Below, piece by piece: positions 1-7,946 of a DNA stretch of 64,000 nt. Source of the DNA: Streptomyces sp. LHD-70. GTDB taxonomy: Bacteria > Actinomycetota > Actinomycetes > Streptomycetales > Streptomycetaceae. Position 1 is the first letter of the stretch; the number at the start of each line of letters is the position of its first letter. The position numbers and the translations under genes are program-made. Location of the stretch: the NCBI RefSeq assembly GCF_031157275.1, contig NZ_JAVIFW010000025.1, forward strand, positions 47,758 to 111,757, read 5' to 3'. The notes below the pieces were generated by a model. It searched no databases. It saw nothing but the letters and a program-made list of their open reading frames with translations, and had not been told where the DNA came from.

Positions 1-2
1 CG

Positions 3-644
3 TACGTGGACCTCGTCACCGGCGCGATGCTCGACGCCTGTGCGCCGCACGCCCGCTGGGTCGACGTGTTCTGCGAGAAGGGCGCCTTCGACGGGGACCA
101 GGCGCGGGCCATCCTGACGGCGGGCCGCGCGAAGGGCCTGCACCCGCGCGTCCACGCCAACCAGCTCTCGTACGGCCCCGGCGTCCAGCTCGCCGTGGAG
201 CTGGACGCGGCCAGCGCCGACCACTGCACCCACCTCACGGACGCGGACGTCGACGCGCTCGCGCAGGGCAACACCGTCGCGACGCTGCTGCCCGGCGCCG
301 AGTTCTCCACCCGCGCCGCATGGCCGGACGCGCGCCGCCTGTTGGACGCGGGCGCCACGGTCGCGCTCTCCACGGACTGCAACCCGGGCTCGTCGTTCAC
401 GTCGTCCATGCCGTTCTGCATCGCCCTGGCCGTACGGGACATGGGGATGACTCCGGACGAGGCGCTCTGGGCGGCCACGGCGGGCGGTGCGCGGGCGCTG
501 CGCCGTACCGACGTCGGCCGCCTCACCCCGGGCGCCCGCGCCGACCTGGCGCTGCTCGACGCCCCGAGCCATGTCCACCTCGCCTACCGGCCGGGCGTCC
601 CGCTGGTCCGCGAGGTCTGGCAGCGGGGCACGCTGCTCGGCTGA
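3..644 (+). CDS. hutI: Imidazolonepropionase, C-terminal part (5' end outside window)
   Basis: This is the last ~213 residues of imidazolonepropionase, the amidohydrolase that opens imidazolone-propionate to N-formimino-glutamate in histidine breakdown in the cytoplasm. The reading frame is open to the window edge, so the start is missing; the family is about 390-410 residues. Visible family motifs are HANQLS, ADHCTH (metal/substrate histidines) and STDCNPGSS, which holds the conserved metal-binding aspartate. The C-terminus (LGRLTPGARADLALLD-type strand) is intact. The gene converges on the sigma-factor gene across a strong hairpin. The motifs leave little doubt about family; other cyclic amidohydrolases lack the combination of HANQL and DxNPGS. 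Confidence 0.9.
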   Translation, partial: YVDLVTGAMLDACAPHARWVDVFCEKGAFDGDQARAILTAGRAKGLHPRVHANQLSYGPGVQLAVELDAASADHCTHLTDADVDALAQGNTVATLLPGAEFSTRAAWPDARRLLDAGATVALSTDCNPGSSFTSSMPFCIALAVRDMGMTPDEALWAATAGGARALRRTDVGRLTPGARADLALLDAPSHVHLAYRPGVPLVREVWQRGTLLG

Positions 645-684
645 GGCGGAGCCGGACACCGGGAACACGCCACAGAAACGCCGA

Positions 685-740
685 GGCGGCGGTGGCGGCG
701 GCGCTCTCCCACCGGGAGGAGCGCCCCCGCCACCGCCGCC
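685..740. terminator. Bidirectional terminator hairpin between hutI and sigI
   Basis: A 14-bp arm GGCGGCGGTGGCGG (685-698) pairs exactly with 727-740, and the interior (GCGCTC/GAGCGC and TCCC/GGGA) extends the stem. There is no T-tract, as is common in Streptomyces. It lies between two convergent genes and could serve both. Confidence 0.65.
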
Positions 741-793
741 GCTGGCGTGCGTGGCACGAGGTGGTGCGTCACCGCTTCACCGCTCGGGCGAGG

Positions 794-1810
794 TCACTCC
801 TCGACCGTCAGACCCTTGCGCAGCCGTACCAGCGTGCGCGAGAGCAGGCGCGAGACGTGCATCTGCGAGATGCCGAGCTCCTCGCCGATCTCGGACTGCG
901 TCATGTTCGCCACGAACCGCAGGGAGAGGATCTTCCGGTCGCGCGGCGGGAGATCGGCGATCAGCGGCTTCAACGACTCGACGTACTCGATGCCTTCGAG
1001 CCCGTGGTCCTCGTAGCCGATGCGGTCCGCGAGCGCGCCCTCGGAGTCGTCCTCCTCGGGCTGCGCGTCCAGGGAGCTCGCCGTGTAGGCGTTGGACGCC
1101 GCCATGCCCTCGACGACCTCGTCGTTGGAGATGCCGAGGCGTTCGGCGAGCTCGTTCACGGTGGGGGCGCGGTCGAGCTTCTGGGCGAGTTCGTCGCCGG
1201 CCTTGGCGAGGTCCAGACGCAGCTCCTGGAGCCTGCGCGGGACGCGCACCGACCAGCTGGTGTCGCGGAAGAAACGCTTGATCTCGCCGACGATGGTCGG
1301 CATCGCGAAGGTCGGGAACTCGACGCCGCGGCTGAGCTCGAAGCGGTCGATGGCCTTGATCAGACCGATCGTGCCGACCTGGATGATGTCCTCCATCGGC
1401 TCGCTGCGGGAGCGGAACCGGGAGGCGGCGAACTTCACCAGAGCGAGGTTGAGTTCGACGAGCGTGTTGCGCACGTACGCGTACTCGTGGGTGCCTTCCT
1501 CGAGCGTCTCGAGGCGCCCGAAGAGGGTCTTGGACAGGGCCCTTGCGTCCAGCGGTCCGACTTCGTCGTACGGGGGGATCTCGGGCAGGTCCGGGAGATC
1601 CGTGAGCTCCTCGACGAGGACGGGGGCGCCGGGGCCGGTCGCGGCCTCCATGGCGTCCGTGCCGTCCGTGCCGTCCGCGGCTTCCGCCCCGTGAAGGGTT
1701 TCCGCTGCTTCCGAGCGGGGAGCCGGGAGGGTGTGGAGCTCGTTATCGAAGTGGTCAGCTGGTGCCGACGTCGCGTTGCGGGTAGGCGATGCGTCGAGCC
1801 GGGGTGACAT
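794..1810 (-). CDS. sigI: SigB/SigF-family RNA polymerase sigma factor, SigI-like
   Basis: This is a group 3 sigma-70 factor of the SigB/F/G family (~338 residues), which directs RNA polymerase to stress or developmental promoters. Region 2 is seen as DIIQVGTIGLIKAIDRF and GVEFPTFAMPTIVGEIKR, region 3 follows (RVPRRLQELR), and region 4 ends the protein with a helix-turn-helix (TQSEIGEELGISQMHVSRLL). The N-terminal ~80 residues are acidic and low in complexity. I chose the ATG at 1810 because GGAGG lies 5 nt upstream; in-frame ATGs at 1822 and 1834 overlap that site. The adjacent antagonist and kinase genes match the sigI-arsI-prsI partner-switching locus described in S. coelicolor. The symbol rests on that context and was not checked by search. 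Confidence 0.85.
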   Translation of the reverse strand: MSPRLDASPTRNATSAPADHFDNELHTLPAPRSEAAETLHGAEAADGTDGTDAMEAATGPGAPVLVEELTDLPDLPEIPPYDEVGPLDARALSKTLFGRLETLEEGTHEYAYVRNTLVELNLALVKFAASRFRSRSEPMEDIIQVGTIGLIKAIDRFELSRGVEFPTFAMPTIVGEIKRFFRDTSWSVRVPRRLQELRLDLAKAGDELAQKLDRAPTVNELAERLGISNDEVVEGMAASNAYTASSLDAQPEEDDSEGALADRIGYEDHGLEGIEYVESLKPLIADLPPRDRKILSLRFVANMTQSEIGEELGISQMHVSRLLSRTLVRLRKGLTVEE

Positions 1811-2061
1811 GAGGTCCTCCATCGTTCTCGGCATATGGCTGCCGATGCCAATACGTGCACTACGTGTGTGCGGCGCCTCCGTAGCCGGCCGTGTCGGGTG
1901 GTGTCCTTACTAGGCCTACCCGGTTCCGGCGGCCGCTTGCAAGTGGCTTACCTGGCGTTATGCCCGTTTTCGGGTGGATGTTCGGGTGTCCGGCGGCGTA
2001 GTGAAGGCGTAGGCTTTCCGGGCGTCAGAGACCAGCTCGAGACCTGCGGAAGTGAGACGGC

Positions 2062-2430
2062 ATGGACCGCCAGACGGTCGGCAGTGCGAACCGGGGCCGG
2101 CTTCGGGTCGAAGTGCAGAGCGACGGCGCGACCGCCGTCGTGACGCCGGTGGGTGAACTCGATCACCACACCGCGGATCTGCTGCGCGAACCCTTGGAGC
2201 GCTGCCTCGACCAGGGCAGCTCACGCCTGGTCGTCGACTGCTCACGGCTGGAGTTCTGCGACTCCACCGGGCTCAACGTCCTGCTCGGTGCCCGCCTGAA
2301 GGCGGAGGCGGCGGGCGGCGGCGTCCATCTGGCCGGGATGCTCCCGGTGGTGGCCCGGGTCTTCGAGATCACCGGTGCGGACGCCGTCTTCACCGTGCAC
2401 GAATCCCTCGAATCGGCCCTGGCCGACTGA
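2062..2430 (+). CDS. arsI: STAS-domain anti-sigma factor antagonist (ArsI-like)
   Basis: A single STAS domain of 122 residues, the size of SpoIIAA/RsbV/BldG antagonists. In partner switching the unphosphorylated antagonist binds the anti-sigma kinase and frees the sigma factor; the kinase inactivates it by phosphorylating one serine. The phosphorylation site is visible in FCDSTGLN, so Ser68 is the predicted target (Thr69 is adjacent). The domain starts near residue 13 after a short basic segment. The gene diverges from the sigma gene and reads toward the kinase gene 333 nt downstream, which suggests a co-regulated three-part module. The assignment to the STAS family is firm; the exact partner is inferred from proximity. 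Confidence 0.87.
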   Translation: MDRQTVGSANRGRLRVEVQSDGATAVVTPVGELDHHTADLLREPLERCLDQGSSRLVVDCSRLEFCDSTGLNVLLGARLKAEAAGGGVHLAGMLPVVARVFEITGADAVFTVHESLESALAD

Positions 2431-2763
2431 GCGCACGTGAGTTACGGCACGGTTGTCTCTCCGTGATCTGCGTTGCCTATGTGTGATCGACACGTAATCC
2501 GCATCACATGGCCCGGACTCAAGAAGTGGGTGTTCTCACGGAAGGGCCGGGCAGGAGACTGCTGGATCTGTTGAATGCCGGCGGATGCAGAACCGCTTCT
2601 GCCGCACTCTTCGTCCTGAGTAGTGCGTGCTACGGCCGCAACCAGGGCACTCGCCCCGAGTGTCCGCCCCGACATGTTGTCCCTGTTGTCCCGACAGATC
2701 GAACGGATCGACCAGATCCGGCACAGATCTCAAGAACTGGTGAATCGGTGAGGTGAAGCGCTG
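2431..2763 (+). other. 333-nt spacer between antagonist and anti-sigma genes, with a possible small ORF
   Basis: No established gene is seen. One frame is open from GTG 2623 (42 codons) or ATG 2674 (25 codons) to TGA 2751, ending just before the kinase gene; the end of its product (ERIDQIRHRSQELVNR) is charged and helix-like. Third-position GC is only moderate and there is no convincing ribosome-binding site for either start, so it may be a leader peptide or chance. The rest probably holds the promoter of the kinase gene, but no clear -10/-35 pair was found. Confidence 0.4.
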
Positions 2764-3264
2764 ATGAGCACCACCCGGCCCTTCTCGCCGGGCGACCGCG
2801 GCCCGGAGCCGGGGGCCACCGGTGAGGTGAGCGAACCGGTGGGTGAGCCCACTGTGCGCCAGGTCCGCAAGCTCAGTCTCGACGGCGCCAGCGGCGTCGT
2901 ACCGCTGGCCCGCGACTTCACCCGGCAGGCGCTCTACGACTGGGGCTGGCTGCCCGCCGCCGGTGCCGACCAGCGGGCGGCCGCCGAGGACGTCCTGCTC
3001 GTCGTCTCCGAACTCGTCACCAACGCCTGCCTGCACGCCGAGGGCGCCAGCGAGCTCTGGGTCGGCTGCGACACCAAGGTGCTCCGCCTCGAGGTCACCG
3101 ACCGGGGTGCGGGACAGCCCTCGCCGCGCACTCCGCACCGCGCCGGCCGGCCCGGCGGACACGGCATGTTCATCGTGCAGCGGCTCTGCCTCGACTGGGG
3201 CGTCGTGCGCGTGCCCGGACAGTCGGGCAAGACGGTCTGGGCCGAACTAGCCGCGCCCAACTAG
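2764..3264 (+). CDS. prsI: Anti-sigma factor, RsbW/SpoIIAB-like serine kinase (PrsI-like)
   Basis: A 166-residue GHKL ATPase that binds the sigma factor and phosphorylates the STAS antagonist. After a ~30-residue flexible, proline/glycine-rich N-terminus, the HATPase domain shows the N-box (SELVTNACLHA, 82-92, Asn87 binding Mg-ATP), the G1 box (VTDRGAGQ, 111-118) and the G2 box (GGHGMFIVQRL). Length and motif order fit the family. The ATG at 2764 follows GAGGTGAAGCGCTG. It is followed by a clear intrinsic terminator, so it ends its transcription unit. Homologues are numerous in Streptomyces, so the PrsI name depends on the neighbouring sigma and STAS genes. Confidence 0.85.
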   Translation: MSTTRPFSPGDRGPEPGATGEVSEPVGEPTVRQVRKLSLDGASGVVPLARDFTRQALYDWGWLPAAGADQRAAAEDVLLVVSELVTNACLHAEGASELWVGCDTKVLRLEVTDRGAGQPSPRTPHRAGRPGGHGMFIVQRLCLDWGVVRVPGQSGKTVWAELAAPN

Positions 3265-3340
3265 GAGTTCACCCAGCAGTCCTCCCAAGGGTTACCGCAG
3301 GTTCGGTGGCCTTGGCGCGGCCCTTCGGCCACCCCTTCGG

Positions 3341-3370
3341 CAGCCCGAGATCCGGGCTGTCTTTTGTCTT
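3341..3370 (+). terminator. Rho-independent terminator after the anti-sigma gene
   Basis: CAGCCCG (3341-3347), a 5-nt loop and CGGGCTG (3353-3359) form a perfect 7-bp stem, followed by a T-rich tail TCTTTTGTCTT. This is the most classical intrinsic terminator in the window. Confidence 0.8.
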
Positions 3371-3467
3371 CCCTCCACAAGGTCCCCGGCGTACCTTGAG
3401 CGCCCGATCTGATGTGCCGTCAGGAATTGTCGGTGACGCACGGGCAGTGGGAAGAGGGGAACTCAAG

Positions 3468-4187
3468 GTGTCGTACCCGAAGAGCCCGAAGACAAAGGCC
3501 GCAGGCGGGTGGCGGTCGCCGGACCGGTCGGCAGGCCGGCGTTGCGCCGCGTTCGTGGCGGCCGCAGGACTGGCCGGTTCGGCGGTGCTGCTCGCCGCGC
3601 CCGCCGCGCACGCCGAGGTCGTGGACGTCGACTACCAGTGCAAGACGCCGATCGGCAACAAGGGGGCCGTATCGCCCATCGACATCAAGAGCGTCGAGAG
3701 CGGCGGCGGCCACAAGCTCACCATGTCCTTCGAGAAGGGCGTCTCGTCCAGCCCGGTGGAGCTCGGCAAGGGCGCCATGAAGCCCAGCGCGCAGATCAAG
3801 CTCGGCGGCGCGGAGAGCGGCGCCGTCACCGTCACCGGGCCGCCCAACGCCGAGGCGATCCCCGCCAACACCCCCATCAAAATCAGTGACTTGACGGGTA
3901 CGTACACGCCGAAGAAGTCCGGCAAGGTCACCTTCACCGCGTCCACGCTGACCATCAAGGCCCTTGGCACGACCACCACCTGTACGCCCAAGAACAACCC
4001 GAAGCCCTCCCTCACCCTCGACGTGAAGGCGGCGGGCGGCGGCGCACCGTCGGGCGGCGGCGCGGAACTTCCGCAGACCGGACCGGAGGACTCGGCCGTC
4101 GCGCTCGGCACGCTCGGCGGGACGGTGGTCCTCGTCGGCGCGGCGGGGGTGCTGTGGCTTACTCGGCGGAATCAGGTGCGGGGGTAG
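3468..4187 (+). CDS. Secreted surface protein with LPQTG sorting signal
   Basis: A 239-residue exported protein predicted to be covalently attached to peptidoglycan. The signal peptide has a long basic N-region, a hydrophobic core at ~27-45 and cleavage after AHA (49). The mature domain (~50-188) is beta-rich and has exactly two cysteines, C58 (CKTPIG) and C172 (TTTTCTP), likely a disulfide. A glycine-rich linker is followed by LPQTG (201-205), a ~20-residue hydrophobic segment and a basic tail (RRNQVRG), the full sortase-substrate signature. The GTG at 3468 follows GAAGAGGGGAAC. The domain is repeated in the second half of the protein at 6443-7816. I do not know its function; adhesion or wall structure are possibilities. 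No sortase gene is in the window. Confidence 0.8.
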   Translation: MSYPKSPKTKAAGGWRSPDRSAGRRCAAFVAAAGLAGSAVLLAAPAAHAEVVDVDYQCKTPIGNKGAVSPIDIKSVESGGGHKLTMSFEKGVSSSPVELGKGAMKPSAQIKLGGAESGAVTVTGPPNAEAIPANTPIKISDLTGTYTPKKSGKVTFTASTLTIKALGTTTTCTPKNNPKPSLTLDVKAAGGGAPSGGGAELPQTGPEDSAVALGTLGGTVVLVGAAGVLWLTRRNQVRG

Positions 4188-4210
4188 GTCGGCGGGGCTT
4201 GCGTCGTCTG

Positions 4211-4305
4211 TTCCTTGCCGTGGACCAGCGCGCCGTCTGTCGCCCTGCGGGCTCGTCCTCAAACTCCCCCAGCCTTCGGCCGGGAGGTGCCCCCAGACGG
4301 GCTGA
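4211..4305. repeat. Interspersed palindromic repeat, family I, copy 1
   Basis: The 50-nt core at 4249-4298 is identical, in inverted orientation, to 11537-11586, and weaker similarity continues on the left flank. It contains the hairpin CCCCCAGCC TTC GGCCGGGAGG-type arms. It lies in the gap between the LPQTG protein and the next gene. Such short sequences are probably non-autonomous mobile or terminator-like repeats. Confidence 0.75.
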
Positions 4306-4338
4306 ATCTTTCCCCCGTACCGCCCCCAGGAGCCGCCG

Positions 4339-5277
4339 ATGCCCTCCGTCGTCCCCCGAGCCTCCGCCGTTCTCTGCCTGGTCGCCGCTCTGGTCGCCGG
4401 ACTGTTCGCGCTGCCCGGAGCGTCCGCCCACGCCGACGAGGACTGGTCCCTCGCGCCCGCACGGTCCGCCGGGGACGGGCGGTCGTCCTTCTACCTGGAG
4501 GGCGCGCCCGGTGCCGTCCTCCAGGACACGGTGACGGTCACCAACCCGGGCGACTCCGCGCGTACCGTCGAACTGCGCGGGGCCGACGCCGACAACGCGG
4601 CCGACGGGTCCTTCGCGATCGAGGCCGACGGGGCGTCACGGGACGGCGGGGCCTGGATCCGGCTCGCCGAACGGAAGGTCACCGTGCCGCCGCGCACCCG
4701 GGCCGAGGTGCCGTTCACCGTGACCGTGCCGGACGGTGCGGTGCCCGGCGACCACCCGGCGGCGATCCTGGCGAGCGGCGCGGGCCGCAGTACGGGCGTA
4801 CGCCTGCACCTGCGGGTCGGCGGGCCCACCCTGTCCGCGCTCACCGTGGAACGGGTCCGGCTCGCCGACGACGGCAGGCGCATCCGCTACGACCTGGTGA
4901 ACCGGGGCAACACCGTGCTCGCGCCGAAGCTCGCGGTGCGCGCCGACGGGCTGTTCGGGACGGCGCTCGACCGGGCCCCGCGCGCCCTGCCCGTCGAGCT
5001 GCTGCCCGGCCGCCGGGTCACGCTCACCGAACCCTGGCCCGACGCCCCGGCCCTCGACTCGGTCGACGTCCGGCTCACGGTGACGGCGGCGGGCGGCGCC
5101 CGGGACCAGGGTCTGGCCTCGGCCACGTTCGTGCCGTGGGGCGCGCTCGCGGCTGCGGTCGGCGGGCTCGTGGCGGTCGTCGCGGGCGGGCGGTGGGTGC
5201 GCGGGCGGCGGGGGCGCGGGTCCGGCCAGGCCGAACAGCAGCAGACGGAACGCGAGTTGACGGGAGCGGCGACGTGA
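4339..5277 (+). CDS. Secreted membrane-anchored protein with DUF916-like (WxL-associated) domain
   Basis: A 312-residue exported protein: signal peptide 1-32 (cleavage near ASA/AHA), an extracellular domain, one transmembrane segment at ~264-286 (WGALAAAVGGLVAVVAG) and a short arginine-rich cytoplasmic tail. Residues ~45-150 read like the DUF916 family: a start FYLEGAPG, a strand VTVTNPGD, a WIRLAERKVTVPP strand and a closing VPDGAVPGDH turn. In Firmicutes DUF916 proteins bind peptidoglycan and form surface complexes with WxL and LPxTG proteins. The ATG at 4339 follows AGGAG at 7 nt. Its stop overlaps the next start (GTGA), so the two are translationally coupled. The family match is by eye and needs a profile search. 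Confidence 0.7.
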   Translation: MPSVVPRASAVLCLVAALVAGLFALPGASAHADEDWSLAPARSAGDGRSSFYLEGAPGAVLQDTVTVTNPGDSARTVELRGADADNAADGSFAIEADGASRDGGAWIRLAERKVTVPPRTRAEVPFTVTVPDGAVPGDHPAAILASGAGRSTGVRLHLRVGGPTLSALTVERVRLADDGRRIRYDLVNRGNTVLAPKLAVRADGLFGTALDRAPRALPVELLPGRRVTLTEPWPDAPALDSVDVRLTVTAAGGARDQGLASATFVPWGALAAAVGGLVAVVAGGRWVRGRRGRGSGQAEQQQTERELTGAAT

Positions 5278-6446
5278 TCGGCAGGACGGTCAGCACGAGC
5301 ATCCGGGCAGTGATCCTCGCGGTGGCGGCCGCCGTGGCGGTCGTACTGGCCGCGCCGCCCGCGACCGCGGCGGACGGGCCCGGCGTCGAACTGTCCGAAA
5401 AGCAGGCGGGCAAGGGCGGCAGCATCACCGTCACCGGCGAGGACTGGCGGCCCAAGGCGCTCCTGATGCTGCTGATCTGCGGGCAGGCCGAGGGCCAGGC
5501 CGAGCCGGTCGGCGGGACCAACGCCTGCGCCAACGCCGACGGCCGGGCCGTCACCACCGACGGCGACGGCTCGTTCCGCAAGGAACTGCCGGTCGCCGAG
5601 CCGCCCGTCGCCTGCCCCTGTGTGGTCCGGGTCGCGACCGTGACCGGGGAGAAGGCCGCCGCGCAGGCCGAGTTCACGGTTGCCGGGCACCCGGTGAAGA
5701 AGGTGCCCGAGCAGCCGGCCGGCGGCAAGCTCGCGGTCCTCGCCGCCCCCCGGCTCGAAGGCTCCGGCAACCTCCTGACCTGGTTCGGCGCGCCCGCGAG
5801 CCGCACCCTCGTGGCGACCGTCGGCAACCTCGGCTCGGCGCCCGTGAAGGACCCGGTCTTCAAGGTCGGCACCGCGCACGGCGTGTTCGCCCCGCAGTGG
5901 GAGGAGCAGCAGTGGCGCGGCACCCTCGCGCCCGGCAAGAAGGCCCAGGTCAAGCTGCAGGTCCAGCTGGATCCGGGGGCGTATGGGGACTACGCCGTCT
6001 CGCTGCGGTACGGCGGCAAGGTGCTCGCCGAGCAGCCCTGGGACGTGGGCCGGCCCTGGGGCGTCACGCTCTTCTGGATCCTGCTCTGCCTGGTCGTGCC
6101 CGCGGCGGTCTTCCGGATCGGCATGGCGGTCGTCGACCGGGTACGGCCGCGCCCGGCCCGCTCCGGCAGCCATCGGGCCCGCCGCGTACGGGAGTTGACG
6201 CAAGGGCGGCTGCCCGGGGCGCGCGGCGGGCGGTCCTCCGGCAGGCGCACCCCGCGGCGACCGCAGGCGGCGGCGCAGGCGACGGCCGAGAGCACGAGCA
6301 CGAACACCACCACGGCCACGCTGCCGTGGTTCACCCCGGACTCAGCTCCGGGAGCACAAGGAGCACAAGGAGCACCAGGAGCACCGCACCGGCTCTCCGC
6401 ACCGCAACAGGACCGACCGACGGCACCAGGGAAGGGAAACACGTGA
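5274..6446 (+). CDS. Secreted protein with C-terminal membrane anchor, surface-cluster partner
   Basis: A 390-residue protein with a signal peptide (cleavage after ATA, ~32), two beta-sandwich-like extracellular regions (~35-145 and ~155-255), one transmembrane segment at ~262-285 (WILLCLVVPAAVFRIG) and a ~100-residue cytoplasmic tail rich in Arg, then Ala/Thr/Gly (GAQGAQGAPGAPH). The first extracellular region contains four cysteines, two of them in ACPC, so disulfides are likely. The GTG start overlaps the previous stop and the stop overlaps the next GTG, so it is the middle gene of a tightly coupled trio. No enzyme motif is visible. A carrier or scaffold for the sortase-anchored neighbours is plausible but unproven. 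Confidence 0.72.
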   Translation: MIGRTVSTSIRAVILAVAAAVAVVLAAPPATAADGPGVELSEKQAGKGGSITVTGEDWRPKALLMLLICGQAEGQAEPVGGTNACANADGRAVTTDGDGSFRKELPVAEPPVACPCVVRVATVTGEKAAAQAEFTVAGHPVKKVPEQPAGGKLAVLAAPRLEGSGNLLTWFGAPASRTLVATVGNLGSAPVKDPVFKVGTAHGVFAPQWEEQQWRGTLAPGKKAQVKLQVQLDPGAYGDYAVSLRYGGKVLAEQPWDVGRPWGVTLFWILLCLVVPAAVFRIGMAVVDRVRPRPARSGSHRARRVRELTQGRLPGARGGRSSGRRTPRRPQAAAQATAESTSTNTTTATLPWFTPDSAPGAQGAQGAPGAPHRLSAPQQDRPTAPGKGNT

Positions 6447-7816
6447 TCACTCAACGGAGAGCGAGTGCGCTCGGTGTCGCGCTCATGCTCAGCGGCACGG
6501 GCCTCGTCCTCGCCGCGAGTCCGGCGCAGGCCGCCGGGACCGCGTACAAGACCGAGTGCATCCCGCCGGCGATCTCCGGCATGGATCCGGTGCACGGCAC
6601 CACGAAGGTGGAGATCGAGGCACCGGCCGAGGCGAAGGTCGGGGACGAGGTCGAGGTGGTGTGGAAGACCACCGAGGCCGCGTCGAAGAACCCCGACGTC
6701 CTCGACCTGGCGGAGAACACGGTGCTGCCGACCGGCACGATCAAGGTCGGCGGCGCCCAGACCGAGGACCTCGCCATGGCGGGCGAGCGGAAGAACCCGC
6801 CGATCAAGAAGGGCAGCCCGATGGTGCTGTCCGATATGAAGGCCAAGCTGAAGCTGACGAAGCCGGGCGAGATCACGCTCACCCCGGACGCGTACAACAT
6901 CAATGTCAGCAAGCCGATCTCCACGGACACCAAGTGCGCGCCCGAGGAGGACGTGTCGCCGGCCAGGACCATCAAGGTCGCGGACTCCGGATCGGGCGGT
7001 ACGACGGGCGGCCTGCCCACCACACCGCCGACCGGTCTTCCCACCGGCCTGCCGACGGGACTGCCGACCGGGCTGCCCACGGGCGGCGCGGCGGGCGGCG
7101 GGGACTCGGGCGGCTCGGACTCCGGTGGCTCGGACTCCGGTGGCTCCTCCGGCGGTTCGACCGGCGGCGGGGGCGGCCAGGCGGACTTCAAGGGCAAGGA
7201 GGTCCAGGTCCCGTACAAGTGCAAGACACCGATCGGCGACAAGGAAGCCACCTCGCCCGTGCAGATCGACGCGGCGAAGAGCGGCGAGAACTTCGACCTC
7301 ACCGTGAAGTTCAAGAAGTCCGTGATGGACAGCCCGGCCGACATCCCGAAGGACTCGGTCAAACCGTCGATGGAGGTCGAGCTCGGCGGCGCGGACAAGG
7401 GCACCGTGCACGTGGAGGGCCCCACCAACAAGGAGCCCATCAAGTCCGGTGACCCGATCGAGATCCCGGACCTGAAGGGGACGTACAAGCCGGGCGCGGA
7501 CGGCAAGTCCACGCTGTCGCCGGGCGTGCTCACCGTGAAGGCCCTGGGCACGACGACCACGTGCACCCCGGCCAAGACGGAGGTCTCCCTCGAGCTCGAC
7601 ACCTCGGCCCAGCCGGGCGGTGCGGCGGGCGGCTCCGGCTCGGGTTCGGCGGGTGGCGCGGCGGGCGGTTCGTCCGGCGGCGGCCTGGCGGAGACCGGCG
7701 CGAGCGACGACGGGGCGCTGCGCGCGCTCGGCCTGGTCGCGGGGACGGTCATCCTGCTCGGCGGCGCGGTCTTCACGTTCATGCCACGCCGACTGGCCCT
7801 GCTCCGCAGGCGCTGA
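6443..7816 (+). CDS. Two-domain surface protein with LAETG sorting signal
   Basis: A 457-residue exported protein. The signal peptide is cleaved after AQA (30). Domain 1 (~31-180) has two cysteines (C39 and one in TKCAPEED). A repetitive linker follows, made of GLPT units and then GGSDS units. Domain 2 (~238-385) matches the mature domain of the protein at 3468-4187, including VPYKCKTPIG, a LGG...GTVHVEGP centre and the shared KALGTTTTCTP end. LAETG (415-419), a hydrophobic helix and the tail RRLALLRRR complete a class E-type sorting signal as used by Streptomyces sortases. The GTG start overlaps the upstream stop. The repeated disulfide domains suggest a wall-anchored fibre or adhesin; this is inference. 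Confidence 0.78.
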   Translation: MITQRRASALGVALMLSGTGLVLAASPAQAAGTAYKTECIPPAISGMDPVHGTTKVEIEAPAEAKVGDEVEVVWKTTEAASKNPDVLDLAENTVLPTGTIKVGGAQTEDLAMAGERKNPPIKKGSPMVLSDMKAKLKLTKPGEITLTPDAYNINVSKPISTDTKCAPEEDVSPARTIKVADSGSGGTTGGLPTTPPTGLPTGLPTGLPTGLPTGGAAGGGDSGGSDSGGSDSGGSSGGSTGGGGGQADFKGKEVQVPYKCKTPIGDKEATSPVQIDAAKSGENFDLTVKFKKSVMDSPADIPKDSVKPSMEVELGGADKGTVHVEGPTNKEPIKSGDPIEIPDLKGTYKPGADGKSTLSPGVLTVKALGTTTTCTPAKTEVSLELDTSAQPGGAAGGSGSGSAGGAAGGSSGGGLAETGASDDGALRALGLVAGTVILLGGAVFTFMPRRLALLRRR

Positions 7817-7895
7817 ACCACCGGCTCGGCTCGGCTCGGCTCGCGGGCGGGCTCAAGGGCAGCAACTCCCTTGGCCTGCCCGCGAGTTCATTCTC

Positions 7896-7938
7896 GTACG
7901 GATACGGGCACGGATACGGATACGGGCACGGGTACGGG
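7896..7938. repeat. Short tandem repeat (TACGG[AG]/[CT]ACGGG units)
   Basis: About seven imperfect 6-nt units such as GGATAC and GGGCAC run in tandem directly 3' of the hydrolase gene. A run of GGCTC units sits at 7821-7845. They look like slippage-prone simple repeats in a gene-free gap. Confidence 0.6.
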
Positions 7939-7946
7939 AAGCGGGC

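Noticed and set aside
4188..7816. A sortase gene in the surface cluster
   Set aside because: None of the four proteins has the TLxTC/R sortase active site; all look like substrates or anchored partners.
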